This document shows positions 9,126 to 15,753 of a stretch of DNA of 32,768 bases, in pieces (the stretch's first letter is position 1; every line of letters begins with the position of its first letter). The position numbers and the translations under genes are program-made. Source of the DNA: CAZUGA01 sp964619885 (lineage in GTDB: Bacteria > Pseudomonadota > Gammaproteobacteria > Methylococcales > UBA1147); NCBI GenBank assembly GCA_964619885.1, contig CAZUGA010000048.1, positions 1 through 32,768 of the forward strand. Direction: 5' to 3'. Under the pieces are notes generated by a model. It saw only the letters and a program-made list of their open reading frames with translations, made no database searches and was not told the DNA's origin.

Positions 9126-9517
9126 TGTGCTAATTGATCTGAACGTCTATCGTTTGACCGATAGATTCTTAGACCAATTTTCGGACGCTCATTCTAGTAG
9201 GGGTAGCGAAAGGTTGACAATATTTGGTCAAAAAATCCGAGTATTACGCTTGAGCTTGTTGTCATATAGGCATAATAGAAGAGTTCTGTCTGTGAAATTT
9301 TACTGTGTGAATCAGTAAATCTTCGATTGATAAACAACAATCTGTATTCTATTCTTTATTTATGCCTGTTCGGTGATAGATTTAGCATTAGATCTAACGA
9401 AATCTGGTTGATAATGGATATTCATATAGGGAGCGTGTAATTCGGTTAACTCGATTTGCTTGGATCTTTTGGCATAGATGTGGATACATAATACAGCGAA
9501 GCGATTCGAAAGCGAAT
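9126..9517. other. Intergenic region between ubiA and the alpha/beta hydrolase
   Basis: These 392 bases contain a 63-codon open frame from 9127, but it has no ribosome-binding site, no recognisable motif and an unremarkable composition, so I do not call it. No clear terminator follows ubiA. The last bases carry a small inverted pair, GCGATTCGAAAGCG, just before the hydrolase start. Confidence 0.3.
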
Positions 9518-10657
9518 ATGAAAAGATCAAAGCAAATCAGTCAACTTTTGTCGGAAGTGCCGGGGATTACTCAACTAAAAAATGTATCCGCGTGGGAGCG
9601 ATTGGCGCCGGATAATGACCGTTGGTTTTTGAATAGGGCAACCGCGTTATTTCACCTTTGTGCAGTGTGTGTTTTTTTTGTTCTGAGTGCTTGTATACCA
9701 ACAGCGCATCCACCCGGTAGTGCGGTGATTTCAGCACAGCTTGAGCAAAACGCTTTCTTTGCCGAAGATGGTACTAGATTGTCGGTACGTAGTTGGTTTC
9801 CGGAAAAACAACCCCTAAAAGCTGTGGTAATCGCATTGCATGGTTTTAACGATTACAGCAAATTCTTTGATGCGCCTGGTGAATATCTGAGCACTTTGGG
9901 TATTGGCAGCTATGCCTTCGATCAACGTGGGTTTGGTGAATCGCCAAATCCGGGATTATGGCCTGGTATTTCTGCGTACATTGACGATTTAGTACAGTTC
10001 ACCCACGAGGTAAAGCATCGTCATCCCTCCGTGCCGGTTTATTTGCTTGGTGAAAGCATGGGCGGGGCGGTTGTAATAGTGACCATGGAAAAAACACGAT
10101 TGCCGGAGGTGGATGGTGTAATCTTGTCTGCTCCTGCGATATGGGGGCGCGAAGTTATGCCTTGGTACCAACGCAGTTTACTATGGTTGACCGCGCATAC
10201 GGTTCCGTGGATGACCTTTACCGGGGAATCTTTGAAAATTATGCCCTCGGACAATATTGAAATGTTGAGAGGACTGAGTCTTGATCCATTAGTGATCAAA
10301 GAAACGAGAGTGGAAACCATTTATGGCTTGGTTGATTTGATGGACGAAGCACTGGATAAATCGGCGTTGTTGGGTGAGAACGCGTTGTTGTTGTACGGTG
10401 AAAAGGACGAAGTGATACCCAAGGCGCCAACCTTTGCCATGCTAAAAACCTTGCCTAGACTGCATCCCATGGGCCGCAGTGCGGCGCGGGTTGCCTTCTA
10501 CGAAAACGGATATCACATGTTGTTGCGGGATCTTCAGGCTAATCTAATATTGAACGATATCGCAGCTTGGATTGAATCACCCAAAGAACCGCTCCCATCG
10601 GGTGCTGATACCAGAGCAGTAATGGCGTTAAACCATATAGATCTCGCCCAACTTTAG
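9518..10657 (+). CDS. Alpha/beta hydrolase, monoacylglycerol-lipase-like, probably exported or lipid-anchored
   Basis: A serine hydrolase of the Hydrolase_4/monoacylglycerol lipase type; the substrate is unknown but an ester lipid is likely. Catalytic landmarks: nucleophile S180 in GESMGG, Asp in LLYGEKDEVIP, His in ENGYHMLL; the oxyanion region is ALHGFNDYSKFF. As called from the ATG at 9518 it has 379 residues, with a hydrophobic segment at residues 42-58 ending in LSAC, a lipobox with C59. An in-frame TTG at 9629 (residue 38) would give a classic lipoprotein signal (MNRATALFHLCAVCVFFVL then SAC). Neither start has a strong ribosome-binding site. I infer export and possible lipid anchoring; with the ATG start it could instead be a membrane-anchored protein with a 40-residue cytoplasmic tail. 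It is a single-gene unit. Confidence 0.82.
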   Translation: MKRSKQISQLLSEVPGITQLKNVSAWERLAPDNDRWFLNRATALFHLCAVCVFFVLSACIPTAHPPGSAVISAQLEQNAFFAEDGTRLSVRSWFPEKQPLKAVVIALHGFNDYSKFFDAPGEYLSTLGIGSYAFDQRGFGESPNPGLWPGISAYIDDLVQFTHEVKHRHPSVPVYLLGESMGGAVVIVTMEKTRLPEVDGVILSAPAIWGREVMPWYQRSLLWLTAHTVPWMTFTGESLKIMPSDNIEMLRGLSLDPLVIKETRVETIYGLVDLMDEALDKSALLGENALLLYGEKDEVIPKAPTFAMLKTLPRLHPMGRSAARVAFYENGYHMLLRDLQANLILNDIAAWIESPKEPLPSGADTRAVMALNHIDLAQL

Positions 10658-11020
10658 CGATTTTAAGTTTTGATTTTCTACTGGAATAATTCTAGAAATA
10701 ACGAAAATTTCAATGGACGATCGGATAAATAAGGGGCCGCTATTTCAATCGTTTTGTTGGCGAATACGTTGATTAACATTTAGCACGGAAAGTCACAGTC
10801 GGTATTACAAGTCCAAGAGCTACTGGTTAATCCCTATATTGATAATCAGTTCATTCGGCAGGGCTTACAATTGCTAGATACTAGATATTGCTATAGTGGA
10901 TCGGCCTTTTTATACGTTAAAATTCCCTCCGAATGCTTCTATACAAATGCTGTTGAACCCGGTGCGATTACGTGACGAAGGAATTCGCAGCGGTTGGTCA
11001 ACCAAATTTAGTTATCTATT
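10658..11020. other. Gene-free stretch before the tRNA-Pro fragment
   Basis: These 363 bases, between the hydrolase stop and the tRNA remnant, are AT-rich and show no open frame, RNA gene or clear terminator that I can support. They would be ancestral chromosomal sequence downstream of the tRNA-Pro 3' end if the integration reading of the neighbouring region is right. Confidence 0.3.
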
Positions 11021-11065
11021 TGGTCGGGGTGAGAGGATTTGAACCTCGGGCCCCTGCCTCCCGAA
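11021..11065 (-). pseudogene. 3' half of tRNA-Pro(CGG), cut at the anticodon loop
   Basis: Read on the - strand, this is anticodon loop TTCGGGA, stem GGCAG, variable region, T-arm GAGG-TTCAAAT-CCTC, acceptor strand CACCCCG, discriminator A and encoded CCA. The acceptor strand is the one expected to pair with CGGGGTG, and the loop gives anticodon CGG with G37, both typical of proline tRNA. The 5' half (acceptor 5' strand, D-arm, 5' anticodon stem) is missing: homology stops at 11065, inside the anticodon loop, exactly where a repeated sequence begins. Tyrosine recombinases commonly cross over in the anticodon loop or the 3' end of tRNA genes, leaving such a displaced 3' half at the far end of an island. 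One T-stem position (C49-T65) does not pair, consistent with decay. Confidence 0.85.
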
Positions 11066-11270
11066 TCCAAATGTCTTTTTTAACGTATTTATTTATCAAT
11101 AACTTATACGCATCCCGCGCGCATTTCGTGACCTAAAGTGCCTTGTTTGAGGCTGGAATGACTAGAGTGTGTCACGATTTGGTCACGTTAAATATTTACA
11201 CAATTCGATGAATTGAAGTGTCTATTACATAAGGGCGCGATCTGTTCAAAAGGTTTTGACGACGTACAGT
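11063..11270 (+). repeat. Left copy of a ~200-bp imperfect direct repeat (candidate attachment-site arm)
   Basis: It starts with GAATCC at the tRNA cut and ends with TTTGACGACGTACAGT. The first 41 bases match 12080-12120 at 36 positions without gaps. Similarity continues through TCGTGAC, GAATGACT.GAGTGTGTCACGATTT, GTCACGTT, TAAGGGC.CGA and the GACGACGTACAGT end. Three copies of the hexamer GTCACG or its complement lie at 11127-11132 (inverted), 11171-11176 and 11182-11187. The copy abuts the tRNA-Pro half on its left and the VapBC promoter region on its right. Confidence 0.88.
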
Positions 11271-11319
11271 AAAGAAGAGCGCTGGCAAAACAAAAAGTAT
11301 GGTTTAGTGTTGATTGTTA

Positions 11320-11363
11320 TTGCCTTACTATGATGTAAGGGGTATAATTATTGGTAAGTTACC
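11320..11363 (+). promoter_or_regulatory. vapBC promoter with overlapping palindromic operator candidates
   Basis: A near-consensus sigma-70 promoter: -35 TTGCCT (11320-11325), 17-base spacer, -10 TATAAT (11343-11348). The palindrome CCTTAC-N6-GTAAGG (11323-11340) fills the spacer and overlaps the -35 box. A second perfect palindrome, GGTAA-G-TTACC (11353-11363), follows at the expected transcription start. Both use the half-site GTAAG. VapB-VapC complexes normally repress their own promoter by binding such repeats, so these are likely operators. A GAGGA ribosome-binding site follows at 11364-11368. Confidence 0.8.
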
Positions 11364-11375
11364 CGAGGATACGTT

Positions 11376-11615
11376 ATGCCGGCAGCAACTATTACCAGTA
11401 AAGGTCAGATCACCATTCCGAAGGACATTAGAGTGTTGCTTGACCTGCAAGCAGGAGACAAAATTAATTTTATTATAGATGATGAAGGCGGAGTTAATTT
11501 TGTGCCCGTTACCCAAAAAATAACCACACTGAAGGGAATAGTCGATAGGCCGAGTAAGCCGGTTTCAATTGATGAAATGAACGCGACTGTCAAAACTAGG
11601 CGGGGCCGAATTTGA
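11376..11615 (+). CDS. vapB: Antitoxin VapB, AbrB/SpoVT swapped-hairpin type
   Basis: A 79-residue antitoxin that binds and neutralises VapC and represses the operon. Residues 3-40 form an AbrB/MazE-type DNA-binding domain: ATITSKGQITIPKDIRVLLDL, then GDKINFIIDDEGGVNFVPV. The C-terminal 35 residues (GIVDRPSKPVSIDEMNATVKTRRGRI) are the usual toxin-binding tail, with the DEMNATVKTRRG motif common next to VapC toxins of this class. Its TGA stop overlaps the TTG start of vapC (TTGA), implying coupled translation. The module sits between two direct repeats, inside the accessory scar. Confidence 0.92.
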   Translation: MPAATITSKGQITIPKDIRVLLDLQAGDKINFIIDDEGGVNFVPVTQKITTLKGIVDRPSKPVSIDEMNATVKTRRGRI

Positions 11616-12010
11616 GAGGATTGGACACAAATGTATTGGTCCGTTATCTCGTGCAAGATGACACCCAGCAGGCTTTGCTGGCTACGAAATTTATAGAAAC
11701 TCAATGCACTGACGAATCCCCATGTTTTATAGGGCAAATAGTGTTGTGTGAACTCGCGTGGGTATTGGAAAGCAATTATCACCAGAGCCGAGAACAAATT
11801 GCCTCAATCATTGAGCAGTTGTTACAGGTAGGATCGTTAGAAGTAATGGAGCCAGAAGTCGTATGGAGGGCATTAGATGATTATAAAAAATCTAATGCCG
11901 ACTTCCCTGACCATCTTCTGGCTAGAATAAATCAGTCGCGAGGGTGTGAAGCTACTATAACTTTCGATAAGAAGGCGGCAAAGCAGCCTGCCTTCGAAAT
12001 GCTTAAATAG
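11612..12010 (+). CDS. vapC: Toxin VapC, PIN-domain ribonuclease
   Basis: A 132-residue PIN-domain endoribonuclease; members of this family cut tRNA or rRNA and stop growth when not bound by VapB. The acidic metal-binding residues are visible: D5 (GLDTNVLVRYLVQDD), E47 (LCELAWVLE), D97 and D100 (ADFPDHLLA) and D119 (TFDKKA). Length is normal and no residue is missing, so the toxin should be active. The start is TTG at 11612, overlapping the vapB stop; the MRGLDTNVLVRYL opening agrees with the family. The RNA target cannot be read from sequence. It ends about 70 bases before the second copy of the flanking repeat. Confidence 0.93.
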   Translation: MRGLDTNVLVRYLVQDDTQQALLATKFIETQCTDESPCFIGQIVLCELAWVLESNYHQSREQIASIIEQLLQVGSLEVMEPEVVWRALDDYKKSNADFPDHLLARINQSRGCEATITFDKKAAKQPAFEMLK

Positions 12011-12079
12011 GGGCCACAACATAGAACCACAAAAAACTTGCGCCCATCCATACAAACCATTGCAGATTAACGTTCTCTA

Positions 12080-12272
12080 GAATCCGGACGTCGTTTTTAA
12101 CGTCTTTATTTATCAATAACCTATGTGCATCCCCTCGCGCATTTCGTGACTTGATTGAGGCCAGAATGACTGGAGTGTGTCACGATTTTCGTCACGTTGA
12201 TTATTTACTGAAGCGTATCTTCAATAAGAAATAAGGGCACGAATTGTCCAAAACGATTTGACGACGTACAGT
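12080..12272 (+). repeat. Right copy of the ~200-bp direct repeat, without tRNA sequence
   Basis: Same orientation as 11063-11270, start-to-start distance 1017 bases. It begins with GAATCC and ends with TTTGACGACGTACAGT. It has the same three GTCACG hexamers at 12145-12150 (inverted), 12179-12184 and 12191-12196. It lacks ten bases between the first and second hexamer compared with the left copy. To its left the tRNA half is absent (CGTTCTCTA in its place), so similarity starts exactly at the tRNA breakpoint of the left copy. The 312 bases from 12011 to 12322 hold nothing else recognisable. Confidence 0.88.
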
Positions 12273-12322
12273 TTAAAATTCGGTTTGCAATTGAAAAAGG
12301 GATCGCGAAGCCCCCCTAAATA

Positions 12323-12562
12323 CTACTCGAAAGATTTTACATATTTCATTCGTTGCTCGTCTAAATGATCCGCAACATCCCGTATATCTGCAACACGATT
12401 CTTTCCCAACTTAAATGTTCGTACCGGACACTTCCATGCTGAAATCGCATTCAGCAGAACCCTGGTATTTGGATAGTGCAACACTTCGCATAACGGTTTG
12501 GTGTTGAGGGTTAAACTACCGTATTTTTCATACAACAATGTTGCTGTCTCTGATAGGTTCAT
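12323..12562 (-). CDS. Small helix-turn-helix DNA-binding protein (AlpA/excisionase-like)
   Basis: From the ATG at 12562 this is 79 residues. In-frame starts further upstream (ATG 12580, GTG 12628) would add up to 22 residues that look unlike the rest. Seen: MNLSETATLLYEKYGSLTLN, then LCEVLHYPNTRVLLNAISAW, then FKLGKNRVADIRDVADHLDE. The order 'tab or column selector, LxxVLxY helix pair, basic FKLGxxRxADxRDVAxxLD wing' is typical of small winged-helix regulators carried by integrative elements and prophages, where related proteins control excision. I cannot name a subfamily. It stands alone in the scar, reads toward the right-hand repeat, and a 27-bp palindrome lies about 140 bases upstream. 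A role in regulating the neighbouring element is an inference. Confidence 0.65.
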   Translation of the reverse strand: MNLSETATLLYEKYGSLTLNTKPLCEVLHYPNTRVLLNAISAWKCPVRTFKLGKNRVADIRDVADHLDEQRMKYVKSFE

Positions 12563-12628
12563 AACAAGTTTCCCAGTCATGACACAAGACAACGCTGTTT
12601 GAGTTGCCCAGCTTGAGAATCGACGCAC

Positions 12629-13311
12629 AGTATCCGTTAACGGATTATGCGTGTCATAGACAGTTCTGTTCTCCCCAGGTTGACCATAAATGAGATTCTC
12701 AACACTTTAACTTTTAAAGTTATAGTGTGTTGTTCTCATACAGGAACACTTAGTATACCGTAATGGATTAGCAAACTGTCGAGGGCAACCATCGCCAAAG
12801 CGGAAGGATTTGCGTGGGGTGGCGGCCATGAGTTGACGCCAGCATGTGAATGCGACTCGCGGCGCGATGTGAAAGAAGTTCATGCAGATGGAAGTCGGAA
12901 TGGGAATGTTACCCTGCGGTGGTGGTGCAGCAAAAATGGGCCTAATCCCATAAAGCTACCAAATGTTCTGTAGCACTTTACTTAAGCATTTAATCGTAAT
13001 GAAAAATCGTTGGTTTTTTGGACTCCCAAAAACAAGGGCGATTTTAGGTCTTAAAGTTGGGGGGTAAAAAAGTAGAAAAATTGTTTATTATTAATATCCT
13101 AGGCGATTTCCTGCGGAACATTTGGTATCTTTATGTAGTTCAACCCGATTGGCTAATACTCTTCAGCTAAGAATTTTTCGGGACCGTTAATTGGCAATAA
13201 TTCAATCCTGATTGAAATCTGCATAGCCGAGACCGATCAAGAAGTCGCGTTGGAATTTGATACCCGTTTGATTGTCAAATGCAGAACCAGTCCTTGGTAT
13301 AGGTACTACGC
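12629..13311. other. Gene-poor debris between the accessory scar and the catabolic cluster
   Basis: Apart from the palindrome at 12702-12728, this stretch has no open frame with a start that I can support. Around 12780-12975 the base composition is richer in G and C and one frame stays open for about 65 codons (reading ..TIAKAEGFAWGGGHELTP..) without a plausible start, so it may be eroded coding sequence. 12976-13140 is AT-rich and non-coding. The liuC promoter should lie in the last 150 bases, but no clear boxes are visible. Confidence 0.35.
12702..12728. promoter_or_regulatory. 27-bp near-perfect palindrome upstream of the helix-turn-helix gene
   Basis: Left arm ACACTTTAACTTT and right arm AAAGTTATAGTGT flank a single central T; 12 of 13 position pairs are complementary, the exception being T12707 opposite T12723. 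It is AT-rich and has no T-tract suited to a terminator. Size and symmetry suit a dimeric regulator's operator for the divergent or downstream - strand gene, but no binding protein can be assigned. Confidence 0.6.
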
Positions 13312-14106
13312 ATGTCTGAAGACGTCTGTTTAAACAAGATTGACTCCATGGGCACCGCGACTATTTTGCTTAACAGACCAGATTATCATAACGCGTTGGA
13401 TGAAAATATGGTTCACCTGCTACAGAAACATTTCCAAGCGAATGAAGAGAATCATTCAGTACGCGTTGTGATTCTTAGGGGGCGCGGCGAAAGTTTTTGC
13501 TCTGGGATTGATCTTCATTGGATGAAAGTTCGTAGACACGACGATTCGTCCGGTAACAATACTGCTGCAGATGAACTGGCTAAATTACTCTGGGTTATGC
13601 ATCATTTAAATAAACCGATTGTTGCGATTGTGAATGGACCTGTATTCGGTGGTGGTATCGGATTGATTGCGTGTTGCGATATTGTGCTCGGAACTCGGTC
13701 CGCGAGATTTTGTTTCTCTGAGGTTCGGTTGGGCCTGATTCCCGGCGTAATTAGCCCTTACGTGATCAATGCGATTGGTCCGCGAGTTGCTTTGCGATAC
13801 TTTCTGACTGCTGAATGTTTTGATGCGGTTGAAGCGCATCGTATCGGTCTTATTCATGAAGTACTCTCTGGCCAGTCAATGGGTCGCCATACCGGAGAAA
13901 TTACCAAGGCGCTGGTTGCCGGCGGCCCAGGTGCATTGACTAGGACAAAACAGCTTGTTGATCGAGTCGCCAATCAACCGTTAAACAACTTATTGGTTGA
14001 TACCACCATTGAGTGGATGTCAGAAGTTCGTATAACTGCTGAGGCGCAAGAAGGTGTGAATGCTTTCTTTGATAAGCGTCCGGCATCGTGGACAGCGCCA
14101 GGATGA
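13312..14106 (+). CDS. liuC: Methylglutaconyl-CoA hydratase / enoyl-CoA hydratase family
   Basis: A 264-residue crotonase-fold enzyme. Next to HMG-CoA lyase the natural role is hydration of 3-methylglutaconyl-CoA to HMG-CoA in leucine degradation. Seen: TILLNRPDYHNALDENM, RGRGESFCSGIDLHWM (oxyanion hole), IVAIVNGPVFGGGIGLIACCDIV, and FSEVRLGLIPGVISPYV with the catalytic glutamate in SEV; the last motif is characteristic of LiuC-type hydratases. The start ATG at 13312 has only a weak AGG upstream. The gene ends 9 bases before the liuE start and the two are surely cotranscribed. A general short-chain enoyl-CoA hydratase cannot be excluded by motifs alone. Confidence 0.85.
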   Translation: MSEDVCLNKIDSMGTATILLNRPDYHNALDENMVHLLQKHFQANEENHSVRVVILRGRGESFCSGIDLHWMKVRRHDDSSGNNTAADELAKLLWVMHHLNKPIVAIVNGPVFGGGIGLIACCDIVLGTRSARFCFSEVRLGLIPGVISPYVINAIGPRVALRYFLTAECFDAVEAHRIGLIHEVLSGQSMGRHTGEITKALVAGGPGALTRTKQLVDRVANQPLNNLLVDTTIEWMSEVRITAEAQEGVNAFFDKRPASWTAPG

Positions 14107-14115
14107 GGAGAGCGA

Positions 14116-15063
14116 TTGAGCATCAGTCCGATTCATCATCGAAATTTTCTTGAATCACTATCCGTACCGCAGCAAGTAAAAATTGTCGAGGTTGGTCCAC
14201 GTGATGGGCTACAGAATTATCCCGAATGCCTTTCTGTGGAACTCAAAGTGAAGTTGGTCAATCGCCTGTCAAAGTGTGGTTTTTCGGCAATTGAGGTCGG
14301 CAGCCTAGTGTCACCGAAAGCCGTTCCACAGATGGCGGACAGTGAAAAAGTTTTTCGACGAATCGTCAAAAATCCCGGGACAGATTACATCTTGTTGGTG
14401 GCAAACAATATTGGTTTGCAGCGAGCTCTTAACTGTGAAGTCAAGCATATAGCGGTTTTCTGCTCAGCGAGCGATGCTTTTTCTCAAAAAAACGTTAGGG
14501 CTTCTGTTGATGAAAGTTTGAATCGAATCCAAATGATCTGTCGGCGAGCTATTTCTGAAGGTCTAGTCGTTCGCGGCTATGTTTCCTGTGTTCTCGGATG
14601 TCCATACCAGGGGGTGGTACCGCTGGCTCAGGTTGTCCGGGTCGCATCCTTTCTCTACGAGTTTGGGTGTAGCGAAGTTTCCTTGGGCGACACCACTGGT
14701 GGCGGTACAGCGGGAATGGTACAGGAGCTCATCGGCGCTGTTTCAGAGCAAGTCCCTTTAAGTCGACTTGCAGTTCACTTCCACGATACCTATGGTCAAG
14801 CGCTGGCGAATACCATCGTTGCACTGCAATCTGGTATCCGGGTCATTGACAGTTCGTTAGGGGGCCTAGGGGGATGCCCGTTCGCACCTGGCGCGAAAGG
14901 CAACTTAGCGAGTGAAGATGTGCTTTTTATGCTCAATGGCATCGGTATCAATAGCGGTGTCGGATTACCGGAGCTACTGGACACCTATCGATTTCTTGAG
15001 GATAGATTGAACTACAAATTACCCACCCGAGCCTCGCGAGCATCCGGAGTTTTTTCGGATTAA
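14116..15063 (+). CDS. liuE: Hydroxymethylglutaryl-CoA lyase
   Basis: A 315-residue TIM-barrel lyase that splits HMG-CoA into acetyl-CoA and acetoacetate, the last step of leucine degradation. Seen: IVEVGPRDGLQNYP with catalytic R29-D30, FSAIEVGSLVSPKAVPQMADSE (split by one residue from the family's F-V-S-P-K-W), SLGDTTGGGTAGM, metal ligands in VHFHDTYG, and the signature loop SLGGLGGCPFAPGAKGNLASED containing the active-site cysteine. Length is slightly above the usual ~300 because of a 20-residue N-terminal lead. The TTG at 14116 is chosen because GAGGAGAG lies just upstream, 10 bases after the liuC stop. It is followed by a 690-base gap with degenerate sequence. Confidence 0.95.
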   Translation: MSISPIHHRNFLESLSVPQQVKIVEVGPRDGLQNYPECLSVELKVKLVNRLSKCGFSAIEVGSLVSPKAVPQMADSEKVFRRIVKNPGTDYILLVANNIGLQRALNCEVKHIAVFCSASDAFSQKNVRASVDESLNRIQMICRRAISEGLVVRGYVSCVLGCPYQGVVPLAQVVRVASFLYEFGCSEVSLGDTTGGGTAGMVQELIGAVSEQVPLSRLAVHFHDTYGQALANTIVALQSGIRVIDSSLGGLGGCPFAPGAKGNLASEDVLFMLNGIGINSGVGLPELLDTYRFLEDRLNYKLPTRASRASGVFSD

Positions 15064-15753
15064 CGATCTCGGCAAAGCCTCCCATCGATGGCGGCACGCG
15101 TATGACCGTACGTACAATACGAAGACGCGACAAACTATTACGGTCGACGAGTTTGATCGACTCAACAATAAGCAACAAGAAACCGACTCATGGCCTCCCC
15201 TTACGACTGAGCAGTTTCAGCCTCTCATGGGAACGGCCGTGGAACTGGACGGAGAGCAATCGCACCTTCTCAGGAGAGACGGTGGTTGACGTTAACTCTG
15301 CTTGGCGTCGTTCTGGTAGCTGTCTTAGGCGCATAACATACTATCTCATAACATCAGTATGACCACTGCCTGTCAATAAAAAAAACAAATTTTTAATTTG
15401 AATAACCAAGTTTTTGAATGATTCTGGTTGTAACGATTGCGTACCGGAAAAACGCAAACAAATGGCGATACTAATGCGTGTGTGTCTGATTGACGATCCT
15501 CAACACGGTAGAGGGTGTGGAAGAGATCGCAATCTCATACGGGGAAACCGAAGAGCAACTAAAGGAATGGAAGCAAGACCCAAAGCACATTGCCGCACAA
15601 AAGTGCGCTCGTTTGATGCAGGTCGGCAGGTAGCGTGTGTCTTTTGAAAATTTGAGTCCCTTAGAAAAATGTTACTGCTGCTTGCCCATGGATTGTCTGA
15701 ATTATTGCCGACCGATTCTGTCGAATTATTATTCGCCACGACAGGCAAAAGAT
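15064..15753. other. Degenerate interval between liuE and leucine dehydrogenase
   Basis: No complete gene is convincing here. From 15062 to 15289 one + frame runs open for 75 codons without an ATG in its first three quarters (protein-like: ITVDEFDRLNNKQQETDSWP), suggesting the eroded end of a gene. 15290-15480 is AT-rich non-coding sequence with an A8 run. A second short frame follows (15490-15633, listed separately). The open frame that runs into leucine dehydrogenase from GTG 15637 encodes an atypical Cys-rich stretch that I consider untranslated. The leucine dehydrogenase promoter should be within 15634-15740. Confidence 0.4.
15490..15633 (+). pseudogene. Short open frame of unknown origin, possibly a gene remnant
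   Basis: A 47-codon frame from TTG 15490 (alternative GTG at 15517) to TAG 15631. The translation is charged and protein-like (VEEIAISYGETEEQLKEW, then KQDPKHIAAQKCARLMQ) and predicted to be helical, unlike the shadow frames around it. No ribosome-binding site and no family recognised. It may be the tail of a lost gene between liuE and leucine dehydrogenase. Confidence 0.25.

Noticed and set aside
9127..9318. 63-codon + open frame directly after ubiA
   Set aside because: No family motif, no ribosome-binding site, basic composition typical of spurious frames.
11063..12272. Insertion sequence or composite transposon explanation for the repeats
   Set aside because: The repeats are direct, contain no transposase frame and no terminal inverted repeats, and the left one begins at a tRNA anticodon loop, which points to site-specific recombination.
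11063..12272. CRISPR array
   Set aside because: Only two long, imperfect repeats separated by coding sequence; no short regular repeats or spacers.
15637..15753. GTG-initiated N-terminal extension of leucine dehydrogenase
   Set aside because: Adds 39 Cys-rich residues with no counterpart in the family; the ATG at 15754 gives the normal 364 residues.
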